Source: Lachnospiraceae bacterium (GTDB taxonomy: Bacteria > Bacillota > Clostridia > Lachnospirales > Lachnospiraceae). Taken from it: DNA of 60,884 nucleotides. Positions 26,124 through 35,477 of the stretch are shown in pieces (the stretch's first letter is position 1; every line of letters begins with the position of its first letter). The stretch is from positions 1-60,884 of the forward strand of contig JAFZOW010000123.1 of NCBI GenBank assembly GCA_017552715.1, in the 5' to 3' direction. Made by a program: the position numbers and the translations under genes. Below the pieces are notes generated by a model. That model was not told the DNA's origin, ran no database searches, and saw nothing but the letters and a program-made list of their open reading frames with translations.

Positions 26124-26845
26124 GTACAGTACTTAGGATCTTTGCAGGACTTGATTTTCCGGGCTGGACCATCGTGGCGGTGATCTATGCCTTTATCGGC
26201 TGGTTTTACGAATCTACGATCTTTTCCCTGGGAGAGCAGGGCAAGTTCATGGACCGGGGGGCATTCTTAAGTCCCTTATGTCCCATCTATGCGGTGGTGT
26301 GTACCATCAGCTTTGACCTTTTCTCACCCATTCAGGAATGGTGGCTGCTCATACTCCTTGCAGGTACCGCCACCAGCCTGGTGGAGCTGATCACCAGCAT
26401 AGGCATGGAGGCCATTTTCCATAAACGCTACTGGGATTACAGTTACTACCCCCTGAACCTGGACGGGCGCATCAGTGTGGTGGCCGGGCTCTTCTTCGGG
26501 GTGGCCCTGGCGGTCATGGTAAAGTGGATACACCCGGCCCTGTCCGGTCTGGTATGGGGCTTTTCCGATACCACCCGTCTGGTCCTCTGCATCGTGATCT
26601 GGACGATCTTCGGAACGGATCTGATCTGGACCTTTGCTTCCGGCTTTGCGCCGAAGAGCGGTCTGGCACGGGCACATAAGGCAGTGGAGGACTGGAAGCA
26701 GAGAGGCTTCGATAAGCTGAACGAAAAAAAGACGGTCTGCGACAAGTGGCTGATCGTCCGTGCAGGAAAGGCTCTGCTTGCCAAGGGAAAGGCCGTCAAC
26801 CGAAAGATCGTGGCGGCGGAAAACAAACTGAAAGGGAAGAAATAA
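26120..26845 (+). CDS. CmpB-family putative ABC transporter permease
   Basis: A 241-residue membrane protein with about five membrane spans in the first 170 residues. YAFIGWFYESTIFSLGEQGKF followed by DRGAFLSPLCPIYAV is the hallmark of the ABC_trans_CmpB family. A basic amphipathic C-terminal tail follows (AHKAVEDWKQRGFDKLNEKK). Despite the family name, transport has not been shown for most members and no ABC ATPase is adjacent. ATG 26120 overlaps the HD-gene stop; an AGGAG sits ten bases upstream. Confidence 0.8.
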   Translation: MSTVLRIFAGLDFPGWTIVAVIYAFIGWFYESTIFSLGEQGKFMDRGAFLSPLCPIYAVVCTISFDLFSPIQEWWLLILLAGTATSLVELITSIGMEAIFHKRYWDYSYYPLNLDGRISVVAGLFFGVALAVMVKWIHPALSGLVWGFSDTTRLVLCIVIWTIFGTDLIWTFASGFAPKSGLARAHKAVEDWKQRGFDKLNEKKTVCDKWLIVRAGKALLAKGKAVNRKIVAAENKLKGKK

Positions 26846-26859
26846 GACTTATTCTTCCC
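26834..26859. terminator. Convergent hairpin shared by two gene ends
   Basis: GGGAAGAAATAA (26834-26845) pairs with TTATTCTTCCC (26849-26859) with one bulged A. The arms contain the stop codons of the CmpB gene (+) and the lipoprotein gene (-). A short T-rich tract follows on the minus strand only, so it probably terminates the lipoprotein message best. Confidence 0.6.
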
Positions 26860-27307
26860 CGGTGAAATAGCTGCCGATGGAACCCAGCTTGTTCATGGCG
26901 TTTTCGTATTGCTGCCTGGCCTGATCGGCTTTGCCCGCATCATAGGAGGCACCTTCGTAAGCCTCGTGGTAGAGGGATACGGCATCATTCATCAGAGTGG
27001 AAGCTTCGGCAGCCATACGTCCGGCATCGCTGTAGTCTGCAGGCACTTCCAGGGCAGCCATACCCGAAAGATCTTCCTTCATCTGATCCAGAAGAGAGAG
27101 GAGCTTCTGCGGGGCATCCGAAGCGGAAGTGTCCAGCGCATCGATGGAGGCGCTTAAGGAAGCCAGATCGTTAACATAGGCCTGCATGTTATCCCTGTAG
27201 CCCGGCAGCTTTGGATCTTCTTTCTTTCCGCAGGCACAGAGCAAAATGAGGCTCAGTACTAAAAGGGAATTGACAAAAGCTTTACTTGTGTGGATAATCT
27301 GTTTCAT
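26849..27307 (-). CDS. Small lipoprotein of unknown function
   Basis: The only minus-strand gene in the window. A 152-residue protein with a hydrophobic signal ending in a lipobox (LILLCAC, lipidated C26), then a helical domain (TSASDAPQKLLSLLDQMKEDL and repeated Ala-rich helices to the end). It resembles small helical surface lipoproteins with no known activity. The product would be processed by Lgt. Its promoter is read so close to the ATG that the message is probably leaderless. Confidence 0.85.
   Translation of the reverse strand: MKQIIHTSKAFVNSLLVLSLILLCACGKKEDPKLPGYRDNMQAYVNDLASLSASIDALDTSASDAPQKLLSLLDQMKEDLSGMAALEVPADYSDAGRMAAEASTLMNDAVSLYHEAYEGASYDAGKADQARQQYENAMNKLGSIGSYFTGEE
27270..27298 (+). 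promoter_or_regulatory. Promoter of ilvB, inside the divergent lipoprotein gene
   Basis: TTGACA (27270-27275), 17-nt spacer, GATAAT (27293-27298). The predicted start near 27305 gives a leader of about 65 nt. The promoter overlaps the signal-peptide codons of the opposite-strand lipoprotein. Confidence 0.75.
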
Positions 27308-27316
27308 GACAGCATA

Positions 27317-27345
27317 AAGTTATCACAATACGGACTAATTTGCAA
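27317..27345 (-). promoter_or_regulatory. Promoter of the lipoprotein gene (minus strand)
   Basis: On the minus strand, TTGCAA (27345-27340), 17-nt spacer, TAACTT (27322-27317). The predicted start near 27310 is only about three bases before the ATG, so the transcript is essentially leaderless. Confidence 0.65.
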
Positions 27346-27369
27346 GTTTTACATACGGAGGATCTTGAT

Positions 27370-28983
27370 ATGACCGGCGCAGACGCCATGGTAAAATGTC
27401 TGGAAGCGGAAGGAGTGGAATATGTTTTCGGCTACCCCGGGGTAGCGATCTGTCCGTTCTATAACGCGATCCTGAATACAAAGATACAGACCATACTGAT
27501 CCGTACCGAGCAGAATGCGGCTCATTCCGCCAGCGGTATGGCCAGGCTGAACGGCCGTCCCGGAGTATGTGCGGTGACCAGCGGCCCGGGAGCCACGAAC
27601 CTGATCACCGGTATCGCTACGGCTTTTGCGGATTCCATTCCCCTGGTGTGCATCACGGGACAGGTCAATTCCGAGCTCATCGGTTCGGATGTGTTCCAGG
27701 AGGCGGATATCACCGGAGCCGTGGAGAGCTTCGTGAAATACAGCTATCTGGTTAAGGATGCGAAGGAGATCCCCAGGATCTTTAAGGAGGCTTTTTATAT
27801 TGCCAATTCCGGCCGTAAGGGACCGGTGCTCATCGATGTGCCCATTGATGTGCAGCAGGCAAAGATCAAGGATTTCACCTATCCGGAGGAGGTAAAACTC
27901 CGTACTTATAAGCCCACCGTGAAAGGCAATGCCTTGCAGATCAAAAAGATCGTCCACGAGCTGGAAGGGGCGAAAAGGCCTCTCATCTGTGCCGGGGGCG
28001 GTGTGCGGCTTTCCAATGCCAAGGAACAGCTGCGCCGGCTGGTAGAGGAGTTCCGTATCCCCGTGGTATCCACCATGATGGGGATCGGGGTAATGGCTAC
28101 GGAGCATCCCCTTTATTACGGTATGGTAGGAAACAACGGCTTCCCCTGGGCCAACCGGGCCATGAAGGAAGCGGACCTGATCATGATGGTGGGAGCCCGT
28201 GTGGCGGACCGGGCAGTGAACCAGCCCGAACGGGTAATGAAGGATACGGTCCTGATCCACATCGATGTGGACCCGGCCGAGATCGGAAAGAACGCAGGAG
28301 CCACCATTCCCATCGTTGGAGATGCGGCTCATATCCTGGAGGACCTTCTGGAATATGAGATGGACGGGGAGTATGAGGACTGGATCGCAGCGCTGGACTG
28401 CTATCGCAGCGAGATGCCTCTGGTCCGTGAGCCGGTGGAAGGCTATGTGGATCCGGCGGAATTCATACGGCAGCTGTCCCTGAAGATGCAGGATAATGCC
28501 ATCTATGTGGCGGATGTGGGACAGAACCAGATCTGGTCCTGCAAATATCATGTGGTGCGTAACGGGCGTTTCCTTACCACCGGCGGCATGGGGACTATGG
28601 GCTATTCCATTCCCGCTGCCGTGGGAGCCAAGCTGGCCCGGCCCAAACGCCAGGTGGTGGCGGTCTGCGGTGACGGTTCCTTCCAGATGAGCATGATGGA
28701 GCTGGCTACCATGCGGCAGTATGATGTGCCGGTGAAGATCGTGGTATTAAAGAACAATTACCTGGGCATGGTGCGGCAGTACCAGCATTTTTCTTACGAT
28801 GACAGGTATTCGGTGGTGGATCTGTCCGGCAGTCCGGATCTTGAACATATCGCGGAGGCTTACGGCATGAAGTTCATGCGTATCAGGGATATGGAAGGTC
28901 TGTCGGATAAGCTGGACGAATTCCTTAAAAATGATGAAGCCTATCTCTGTGAGTGCATCATCGATCCTATGGATCTGGTATAG
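27370..28983 (+). CDS. ilvB: Acetolactate synthase, large (catalytic) subunit
   Basis: ThDP enzyme that makes acetolactate or acetohydroxybutyrate, the first common step to valine, leucine and isoleucine. The 537-residue product carries catalytic E47 in RTEQNAAHSASGMA and the ThDP-binding motif starting GDG at 434-436 and running to the KNNYLGMVRQ block. The start is ATG 27370 with CGGAGG upstream; the earlier TTG at 27340 lacks a site. It heads a run with two regulatory subunits and ilvC. Confidence 0.95.
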   Translation: MTGADAMVKCLEAEGVEYVFGYPGVAICPFYNAILNTKIQTILIRTEQNAAHSASGMARLNGRPGVCAVTSGPGATNLITGIATAFADSIPLVCITGQVNSELIGSDVFQEADITGAVESFVKYSYLVKDAKEIPRIFKEAFYIANSGRKGPVLIDVPIDVQQAKIKDFTYPEEVKLRTYKPTVKGNALQIKKIVHELEGAKRPLICAGGGVRLSNAKEQLRRLVEEFRIPVVSTMMGIGVMATEHPLYYGMVGNNGFPWANRAMKEADLIMMVGARVADRAVNQPERVMKDTVLIHIDVDPAEIGKNAGATIPIVGDAAHILEDLLEYEMDGEYEDWIAALDCYRSEMPLVREPVEGYVDPAEFIRQLSLKMQDNAIYVADVGQNQIWSCKYHVVRNGRFLTTGGMGTMGYSIPAAVGAKLARPKRQVVAVCGDGSFQMSMMELATMRQYDVPVKIVVLKNNYLGMVRQYQHFSYDDRYSVVDLSGSPDLEHIAEAYGMKFMRIRDMEGLSDKLDEFLKNDEAYLCECIIDPMDLV

Positions 28984-29025
28984 GGAGGCGCAGACGAGGA
29001 GACCGACTCCTTGGAGGGATATACT

Positions 29026-29508
29026 ATGAAAAGAATCTTTTCGGTACTGGTGGAAAACCGCTCCGGTGTGCTCTGCAAGGTGGCAGGGCTGTTCTCACGC
29101 AGGAGCTTTAATATCGATTCCCTGGCAGTGGGGGAGACGGATGATACGGCCGTATCCCTGATGACCATCATGAGTTCGGGGACGGAACAGACTCTGGAGC
29201 AGATCGAGAAGCAGCTGAACAAGAAGCTGGATGTGATCAAGGTCAAGACCTTTCCCGAAAGCAAGGCCATCAGCCGGGAGCTGATGCTGGTGAAGGTGAA
29301 GTATAATAAGGGAAACCGGCGGGAGATCATGGAGATCTGCGAGGTGATGAAGGCCGAGATCGTGGATATGTCCGAGCATATGATGATCCTGCAGGTCTGT
29401 GATACCCCGGAAAAGATCAAGCTGATGCTTTCCCTGCTCAGCCAGATCTCCATCCTGGAGGTAGCCCGTACCGGGACCCTGGCCCTGCAGAAGTGCATTG
29501 AGGACTGA
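29026..29508 (+). CDS. ilvN: Acetolactate synthase regulatory subunit, first copy
   Basis: A 160-residue ACT-domain protein (MKRIFSVLVENRSGVLCKVAGLFSRR, then NIDSLAVGETDD) with a C-terminal half that mediates valine feedback. Such subunits bind and activate the large subunit next door. TTGGAGGG is nine bases before the ATG at 29026. A second, distinct small subunit follows at 29628 with its own promoter; the two are only moderately similar. Confidence 0.93.
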   Translation: MKRIFSVLVENRSGVLCKVAGLFSRRSFNIDSLAVGETDDTAVSLMTIMSSGTEQTLEQIEKQLNKKLDVIKVKTFPESKAISRELMLVKVKYNKGNRREIMEICEVMKAEIVDMSEHMMILQVCDTPEKIKLMLSLLSQISILEVARTGTLALQKCIED

Positions 29509-29522
29509 CTCTTTGTGCCAGA

Positions 29523-29551
29523 TTGACTTTTCCGGCTAATATTGTTAAACT
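29523..29551 (+). promoter_or_regulatory. Internal promoter before the second small subunit
   Basis: TTGACT (29523-29528), 17-nt spacer, TAAACT (29546-29551), giving a leader of about 70 nt. Confidence 0.78.
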
Positions 29552-29627
29552 ATCAGAGCTGTCCGAAGCGGCATGCCATGACGGAATGCCCTGCGGCAGC
29601 CAGGCAAGGTAAGATAAGGAGAGTATT

Positions 29628-30131
29628 GTGAACAAGAAAGTCTTTCAGTTACTGGTTGAGAATTCTTCCGGCGTCTTAAGCCGGATCTCCGGACTTTTTT
29701 CCCGACGGGGCTACAATATTGAAAGCATCACCGCCGGAGTGACGGCGGATGAGCGTTATACCCGCATCACCATCGTGGCCTCCGGGGATGACGAGATCCT
29801 GGATCAGATCGAAAAGCAGGTGGCCAAGCTGGTGGATGTGCGCAATATCAAGGTGCTCACCCCCCATGATTCGGTCTATCGTGAGCTCTGCCTCATCAAG
29901 GTGGAGGTTTCGGAACAGAACCGCGAGAGCCTTATCGCCATCGCCAATATCTTCCGTGCCGGCATCATCGATGTGGCGGCCGAGAGCATGATCATCGAGC
30001 TGACGGGTAACCCTTCCAAGATCGAGGCTTTTCTGGGGCTGCTCACAGGCTATACCATACTGGAACTTGCCCGTACGGGCCTGACCGGACTTTCCCGCGG
30101 CAGCGAGGATGTGGTCTGGCTGGATGACTGA
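29628..30131 (+). CDS. ilvN: Acetolactate synthase regulatory subunit, second copy
   Basis: A 167-residue ACT-domain paralogue (NKKVFQLLVENSSGVLSRIS, GYNIESITAGVTADERYTR) with the C-terminal domain AESMIIELTGNPSKIEAF. It starts with GTG at 29628 after AAGGAGAG. Of the two copies this one is closer to the canonical IlvH sequence. Having a separate promoter, it could change the regulation of the single catalytic subunit according to conditions. ilvC follows within 52 nt. Confidence 0.93.
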   Translation: MNKKVFQLLVENSSGVLSRISGLFSRRGYNIESITAGVTADERYTRITIVASGDDEILDQIEKQVAKLVDVRNIKVLTPHDSVYRELCLIKVEVSEQNRESLIAIANIFRAGIIDVAAESMIIELTGNPSKIEAFLGLLTGYTILELARTGLTGLSRGSEDVVWLDD

Positions 30132-30171
30132 GTGTATTAAGTAGTTTCATATTTTTATCATATTCTTTTAG

Positions 30172-31200
<1,029 letters not shown>

Positions 31201-31213
31201 GACAAATTTTATG

Positions 31214-31400
31214 TCGGCCGGCCCGGTCACATGTGTTCATACTCGGACTCAGCTCGCGCCCGGATCTCGCTCGTAGCGGACGCTAAGCTCGCAAACGGTC
31301 TGACGCTGGATGAAACGGCGTCAGACCTGCTCGCTAAGCGCCGACGGCTCGATACGGTCCTCGTATTGAACACATGATGCCCGGGCCGGGTGACGTTTTT
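31214..31400 (+). terminator. ~180-nt palindromic structure ending in a T-tract, after ilvC
   Basis: Outer arms GTCGGCCGGCCCGG...ATGTGTTCA (31214-31239) pair with TGAACACAT...CCGGGCCGGGTGAC (31367-31394). Inside is a perfect hairpin, GGTCTGACGC (31298-31307) with GCGTCAGACC (31318-31327). A GTTTTT tract follows at 31395. It probably ends the ilv transcript and may be an element of a second repeat type; CGCTAAGC occurs twice within it. Confidence 0.7.
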
Positions 31401-31489
31401 CTTATTTATTCCTTTTAACGAATCAATCTGTCGGAGAATAGCCATTCCCAGCGAAGTCGAGGGATCCTGATCGGCAGCCGATAGCATTA

Positions 31490-32722
31490 ATGAGTTTATC
31501 CATGAAGCAGAAAAAGCCGCGTCGCGGATCATTTTCAAAAGAGATCAACCGTATGGTGGTGTCGAGTCTTGGCATCGCCTTTTTTCTCATTTTTGTAGCC
31601 GATGCGATACTGCTCTTTCTGACCGTGAGGGATCTTAAGAGCTTTATCTTCCGCGTTGTGATCCTTCTGCTTGTACTGGGGGCGCTGTATGCCTTTTATT
31701 CCTTTTTTGTTGTTCGCCGTATCCGGCAGATGTTCCTGCCTCTGGACCGTCTGGCCTGGGGACTGCTAAGGGATCAGGTCTTTGTTGACAACGATGAAAA
31801 GGATCTGAAGGCTCTGGCGGATTCCCTGCGCTCTCAGGCAGAGCGGATGAACCTGCTTTCGAAGGAATTGAAGAATACCAGGGATGATCTGGATGATGCC
31901 TCGAGGGAATCAAGACTCAGCCGGGATACCAAGCGCCAGCTGCTGGGACGGACGGAGGCATCCGTGGAAAGGATACAGCAGAAGGAAGGAGAGCTGATGG
32001 CACTGAGCGGAAGGATCGCTGATGCCATCGACGCCGCGCTGCTTCTGGAACCGGGGCTCAAAAAACGCAGGGACGGCATCTATGAGCAATCCCGAAAGCT
32101 GGAGGAACAGATCCGGGATAATCTGCAGGAAACCGGCGATACGGAGATGGAATTTGCTGAGCTGGGCGGAAGCTACGGCCTGCTGGATTCCATGCATGCC
32201 GATGCGGAAGAATTGCTGGACTCGCTCTATAACGAGATGAGCAGCATGCAGTCCCTGGCCACACAGATCAACCTGTACGCGATGAACACCTCGCTGGATA
32301 TCTCCAGGGCGGGGAGTATCACCATATCGGCCATCAGTGCCCTGGATGAGATGAAGGTACTTTCAGCCAAGGTGGAAGAGAAGACCGACAGCCTTACCCT
32401 TCTGATCATACGTATACGTAATGCGCTGAAGCTGGCCATGGATCAGAGCGGTGAATGCAGGGAGAAGGGGGAAGAGTGTTCCGGAAGCTTTTCAAGGACG
32501 AAGGAGTCCCTGAAAAAACTGGAGAGCAGTGTGCAGGAACTTGCCGAGCTTGGGTCTCTGCTTTCCGAGGATGCCGGCAGGCTTTCCGGCAACATTTATG
32601 ACGTTAAGCTCATGGAGGAACGGCGTGAACGCGAGGAAGGCGCGGCGGCGGCGGATGTGGAACGGCTGGCACGCTTCGTTAAGGACTGGCGCCGTCAGGA
32701 AGAGGAAGATGCGACGGAGTGA
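31490..32722 (+). CDS. Divergent methyl-accepting-chemotaxis-like signalling protein
   Basis: A 410-residue protein with a basic head, two closely spaced membrane spans (about 24-46 and 52-72) and a long cytoplasmic coiled coil. Around residue 262 it has ATQINLYAMNTSLDISRAG, clearly related to the MCP hairpin tip IAxQTNLLALNAAIEAARAG, but with several changes (Y, M, T, D, S). There is no extracellular sensor domain and no evident HAMP. The ribosome site is poor for both the ATG at 31490 and the one at 31502. It sits between ilvC and leuC; a link to metabolism is unproven. Confidence 0.65.
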   Translation: MSLSMKQKKPRRGSFSKEINRMVVSSLGIAFFLIFVADAILLFLTVRDLKSFIFRVVILLLVLGALYAFYSFFVVRRIRQMFLPLDRLAWGLLRDQVFVDNDEKDLKALADSLRSQAERMNLLSKELKNTRDDLDDASRESRLSRDTKRQLLGRTEASVERIQQKEGELMALSGRIADAIDAALLLEPGLKKRRDGIYEQSRKLEEQIRDNLQETGDTEMEFAELGGSYGLLDSMHADAEELLDSLYNEMSSMQSLATQINLYAMNTSLDISRAGSITISAISALDEMKVLSAKVEEKTDSLTLLIIRIRNALKLAMDQSGECREKGEECSGSFSRTKESLKKLESSVQELAELGSLLSEDAGRLSGNIYDVKLMEERREREEGAAAADVERLARFVKDWRRQEEEDATE

Positions 32723-32724
32723 CT

Positions 32725-32753
32725 TTGACCATTTCGTTTTTTTGTGATAGCAT
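32725..32753 (+). promoter_or_regulatory. Promoter of leuCD
   Basis: TTGACC (32725-32730), 17-nt spacer, TAGCAT (32748-32753). The predicted start is about 25 nt before the leuC ATG. No leader peptide or T-box was seen. Confidence 0.75.
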
Positions 32754-32785
32754 ATTTAAAGTTTTGAGAACGGAGGAAAGCAGTA

Positions 32786-34051
32786 ATGGGTATGACGATG
32801 ACACAGAAGATCCTGGCCCACGGTGCGGGCCTGGATAAGGTGGAGGCCGGACAGCTGATCAAAGCTAAGCTGAACCTGGTGCTGGGAAATGATATCACCA
32901 GCCCCGTGGCTATCCATGAGATGGAGAAGTTTACGAAGAAGGGTGTGTTCGATAAGGATAAGATCGCCCTTGTCCCGGATCATTTTGTTCCGAACAAGGA
33001 TATCAAATCTGCCGAGCACTGCAAATGTGTGCGTGAGTTCGCCAAAGAGCATGATATCACCAACTACTTCGAAGTGGGTGAGATGGGCATCGAGCATGCC
33101 CTGCTGCCCGAACGGGGACTGACGGTGCCCGGAGACGTGATCATCGGCGCGGATTCCCATACCTGCACCTACGGTGCCGTGGGAGCTTTTTCCACGGGTG
33201 TGGGCAGCACGGATATGGCAGCCGGTATGGCTACCGGAGAAGCCTGGTTCAAGGTGCCGGCAGCTCTTAAGTTCAATCTTACGGGGAAGAAGGCCAAGTG
33301 GATCTCCGGCAAGGATATCATCCTGCATATCATCGGGATGATCGGTGTGGACGGCGCGCTGTACAAGTCCATGGAGTTTGTGGGGGACGGTATCGCGGAT
33401 CTTTCCATGGATGACCGTTTCACCATTGCGAATATGGCCATCGAGGCCGGCGGGAAGAACGGGATCTTCCCGGTGGATGATAAGACCATCGCTTATCTGA
33501 AGGAGCATACAAAGCGCGAGTATACGGTCTTTGAGGCAGATGCGGATGCGGTTTATGATGCGGAGTACACCATCGAGCTGGACAAGCTCAAGCCCACGGT
33601 GAGCTTCCCGCACCTGCCGGAAAATACCCGGACCATTGATGAGGTGGGGGATGTGCCCGTGGATCAGTCGGTGATCGGGTCCTGCACCAACGGACGCCTG
33701 GAGGATATGCGCATCGCAGCTTCCATCCTGAAAGGGCGTCATGTGGCAAAGGGCATGCGCTGCATCGTGATCCCTGCGACCCAGGCGATCTATCTTCAGT
33801 GCCTGGAGGAAGGGCTCTTAAAGACCTTTGTGGAAGCGGGCTGTGTAGTGTCCACGCCCACCTGCGGTCCCTGCCTGGGCGGTTATATGGGCATACTTGC
33901 GGAAGGAGAGCGCTGCATCTCCACCACGAACCGGAATTTTGTGGGACGCATGGGACATGTGAAGAGTGAAGTGTATCTGGCAAGTCCGGCGGTGGCCGCG
34001 GCCAGTGCCATCACGGGAAAGATCTCGAGCCCTGAGGAGGTGTGCGCATGA
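32786..34051 (+). CDS. leuC: 3-Isopropylmalate dehydratase, large subunit
   Basis: Aconitase-family [4Fe-4S] enzyme subunit that isomerises 2- to 3-isopropylmalate in leucine synthesis. The 421-residue length and sequence fit the short LeuC/HacA-like class. Cluster cysteines lie in GSCTNGR and [10 protein letters not shown]; substrate-binding [15 protein letters not shown] is intact. CGGAGG precedes the ATG. leuD overlaps by four bases. leuA and leuB are not in the window. A homoaconitase role cannot be excluded from sequence alone, but the ilv neighbours favour leucine. Confidence 0.93.
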   Translation: MGMTMTQKILAHGAGLDKVEAGQLIKAKLNLVLGNDITSPVAIHEMEKFTKKGVFDKDKIALVPDHFVPNKDIKSAEHCKCVREFAKEHDITNYFEVGEMGIEHALLPERGLTVPGDVIIGADSHTCTYGAVGAFSTGVGSTDMAAGMATGEAWFKVPAALKFNLTGKKAKWISGKDIILHIIGMIGVDGALYKSMEFVGDGIADLSMDDRFTIANMAIEAGGKNGIFPVDDKTIAYLKEHTKREYTVFEADADAVYDAEYTIELDKLKPTVSFPHLPENTRTIDEVGDVPVDQSVIGSCTNGRLEDMRIAASILKGRHVAKGMRCIVIPATQAIYLQCLEEGLLKTFVEAGCVVSTPTCGPCLGGYMGILAEGERCISTTNRNFVGRMGHVKSEVYLASPAVAAASAITGKISSPEEVCA

Positions 34052-34536
34052 AGGCAGAAGGAAGAGTTTTCAAATACGGAGATAATGTGGATACGGATGT
34101 GATCATCCCGGCCAGATACCTGAATTCCTCCGATCCCAAGGAACTGGCCCAGCACTGCATGGAGGATATCGATAAGGATTTCGTGAATAAAGTTCAGGAG
34201 GGAGATATCATCGTAGCGGATAAGAATTTCGGCTGCGGTTCCTCCAGAGAGCATGCCCCCATCGCCATCAAGGCAGCGGGAGTCAGCTGCGTTATCGCCG
34301 AGACCTTTGCCCGTATCTTCTATCGCAATTCCATCAACATCGGCCTGCCCATCCTGGAATGCCCGGAAGCAGCTGCCGCCATCAAGGCAGGAGATACGGT
34401 AGAAGTGGATTTTGACAGCGGCGTGATCACGGACAAGACCACGGGGCAGAGCTTTAAGGGACAGCCTTTCCCTCCTTTTATGCAGGAGATCATCAAAGCC
34501 GGTGGGCTGATCAATTCCATTAATCAGAAGGCTTGA
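34048..34536 (+). CDS. leuD: 3-Isopropylmalate dehydratase, small subunit
   Basis: A 162-residue swivelling domain that completes the LeuCD heterodimer. It shows [21 protein letters not shown] at the N-terminus and [16 protein letters not shown], the Gly/Ser loop that reaches the active site. ATG 34048 overlaps the leuC stop (ATGA) and is preferred over the GTG at 34042. The stop overlaps the next start codon. Confidence 0.95.
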   Translation: MKAEGRVFKYGDNVDTDVIIPARYLNSSDPKELAQHCMEDIDKDFVNKVQEGDIIVADKNFGCGSSREHAPIAIKAAGVSCVIAETFARIFYRNSINIGLPILECPEAAAAIKAGDTVEVDFDSGVITDKTTGQSFKGQPFPPFMQEIIKAGGLINSINQKA

Positions 34537-34931
34537 ACCCTACGGAAGAACTGAAATTCAAAAGAGCGGATGGGATGCTGGCAGCGGCTTTGCTGCTGGC
34601 GGCCGCCGTTCTTTTTACGTTGGGCGGCTTTCTGCAGCAGTCGGAAGCCGGCTCGGACAAGCGGGTACGCGTATACCGGGACGGGGAAGAAGTGCTGGAT
34701 GCGGCCATTACGGAGGAACTGAATACACCGGTATTTTCGGAAGATGATGGGGAGAACATCATCAGCATCAGGGATGGGAAGGTGTGTGTGGAGAGCGCAA
34801 ACTGTCCGGGACAGGACTGTGTGAAGATGGGATGGATATCGCAGCCGGGGGAGGAGATCATCTGCCTGCCCCATAAGCTGGTGATACGCATTGAAGGCGG
34901 AGAGGGGGATGTGGATGCACTGGCAAGGTAA
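34533..34931 (+). CDS. NusG domain II protein, membrane-anchored
   Basis: A 132-residue protein with a single N-terminal membrane anchor (about 15-33) and an external NusG_II domain. The core keeps the [21 protein letters not shown] region with two Cys and CLPHKLVI, typical of the family. It starts with TTG overlapping the leuD stop. In Firmicutes, NusG_II genes usually stand next to a Gx transporter gene, as here. Role unknown; association with redox or quinone-linked membrane complexes is often proposed. Confidence 0.88.
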   Translation: MNPTEELKFKRADGMLAAALLLAAAVLFTLGGFLQQSEAGSDKRVRVYRDGEEVLDAAITEELNTPVFSEDDGENIISIRDGKVCVESANCPGQDCVKMGWISQPGEEIICLPHKLVIRIEGGEGDVDALAR

Positions 34932-35436
34932 GAAAATGGCCCGTCTGAGCCTGCTCCTGGCTGTGGCGGTCCTTCTGGGTTATGTGGAGGCAGTGATCCC
35001 CGTAAGCGTCGGCGTGCCGGGAGTGAAACTGGGGCTGGCCAACTGTGCCCTGCTCTTTGTGCTCTATGCCTTCGGCCCGGCGGAAGCGGCACTGGTAAGT
35101 GTCCTCAGGACCCTGATCATCGCCCTGCTCTTTACGAATCTGCCCATGCTGATCTACAGTCTTTCCGGGGCGCTGATGAGCATACTGCTCATGAGCCTTA
35201 TAAAACGTGGACCTTTCTCCATATACGGAGTGAGTGCTGCCGGAGGAATGACTCACAATCTGACCCAGCTGCTGGCAGCGCTGATCGTTGCCGGCCTTAC
35301 GGGCAGTACCCCCTCTTTTCTTCTCACCTATGCATCCCTGCTCATCCTCTGCGGGATGGTGGCAGGCTTTGTCAACGCCTTCCTGGCATCGGTACTTCTT
35401 CAGCGTATTTCTCCGGAGGCTTTGTCGGGGAATTAG
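34915..35436 (+). CDS. Gx transporter family membrane protein
   Basis: A membrane protein of about 173 residues with five or six spans. The GVKLGLANCALLFVLYAFGP block and AAGGMTHNLTQLLAAL are characteristic of the Gx transporter family (related to the small ECF S-component-like fold). Overlaps the end of the NusG_II gene. ATGs at 34909 and 34915 are both usable; GGAGAGGGGG just upstream serves either. Substrate unknown. Confidence 0.85.
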   Translation: MHWQGKKMARLSLLLAVAVLLGYVEAVIPVSVGVPGVKLGLANCALLFVLYAFGPAEAALVSVLRTLIIALLFTNLPMLIYSLSGALMSILLMSLIKRGPFSIYGVSAAGGMTHNLTQLLAALIVAGLTGSTPSFLLTYASLLILCGMVAGFVNAFLASVLLQRISPEALSGN

Positions 35437-35477
35437 TGCTTAAAGGTTTTTATATCATAGAACAGAAAGGACCGTTT

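Noticed and set aside
27299-27369. T-box or leader-peptide attenuator before ilvB
   Set aside because: The leader is about 65 nt, with no T-box core and no run of Leu, Val or Ile codons.
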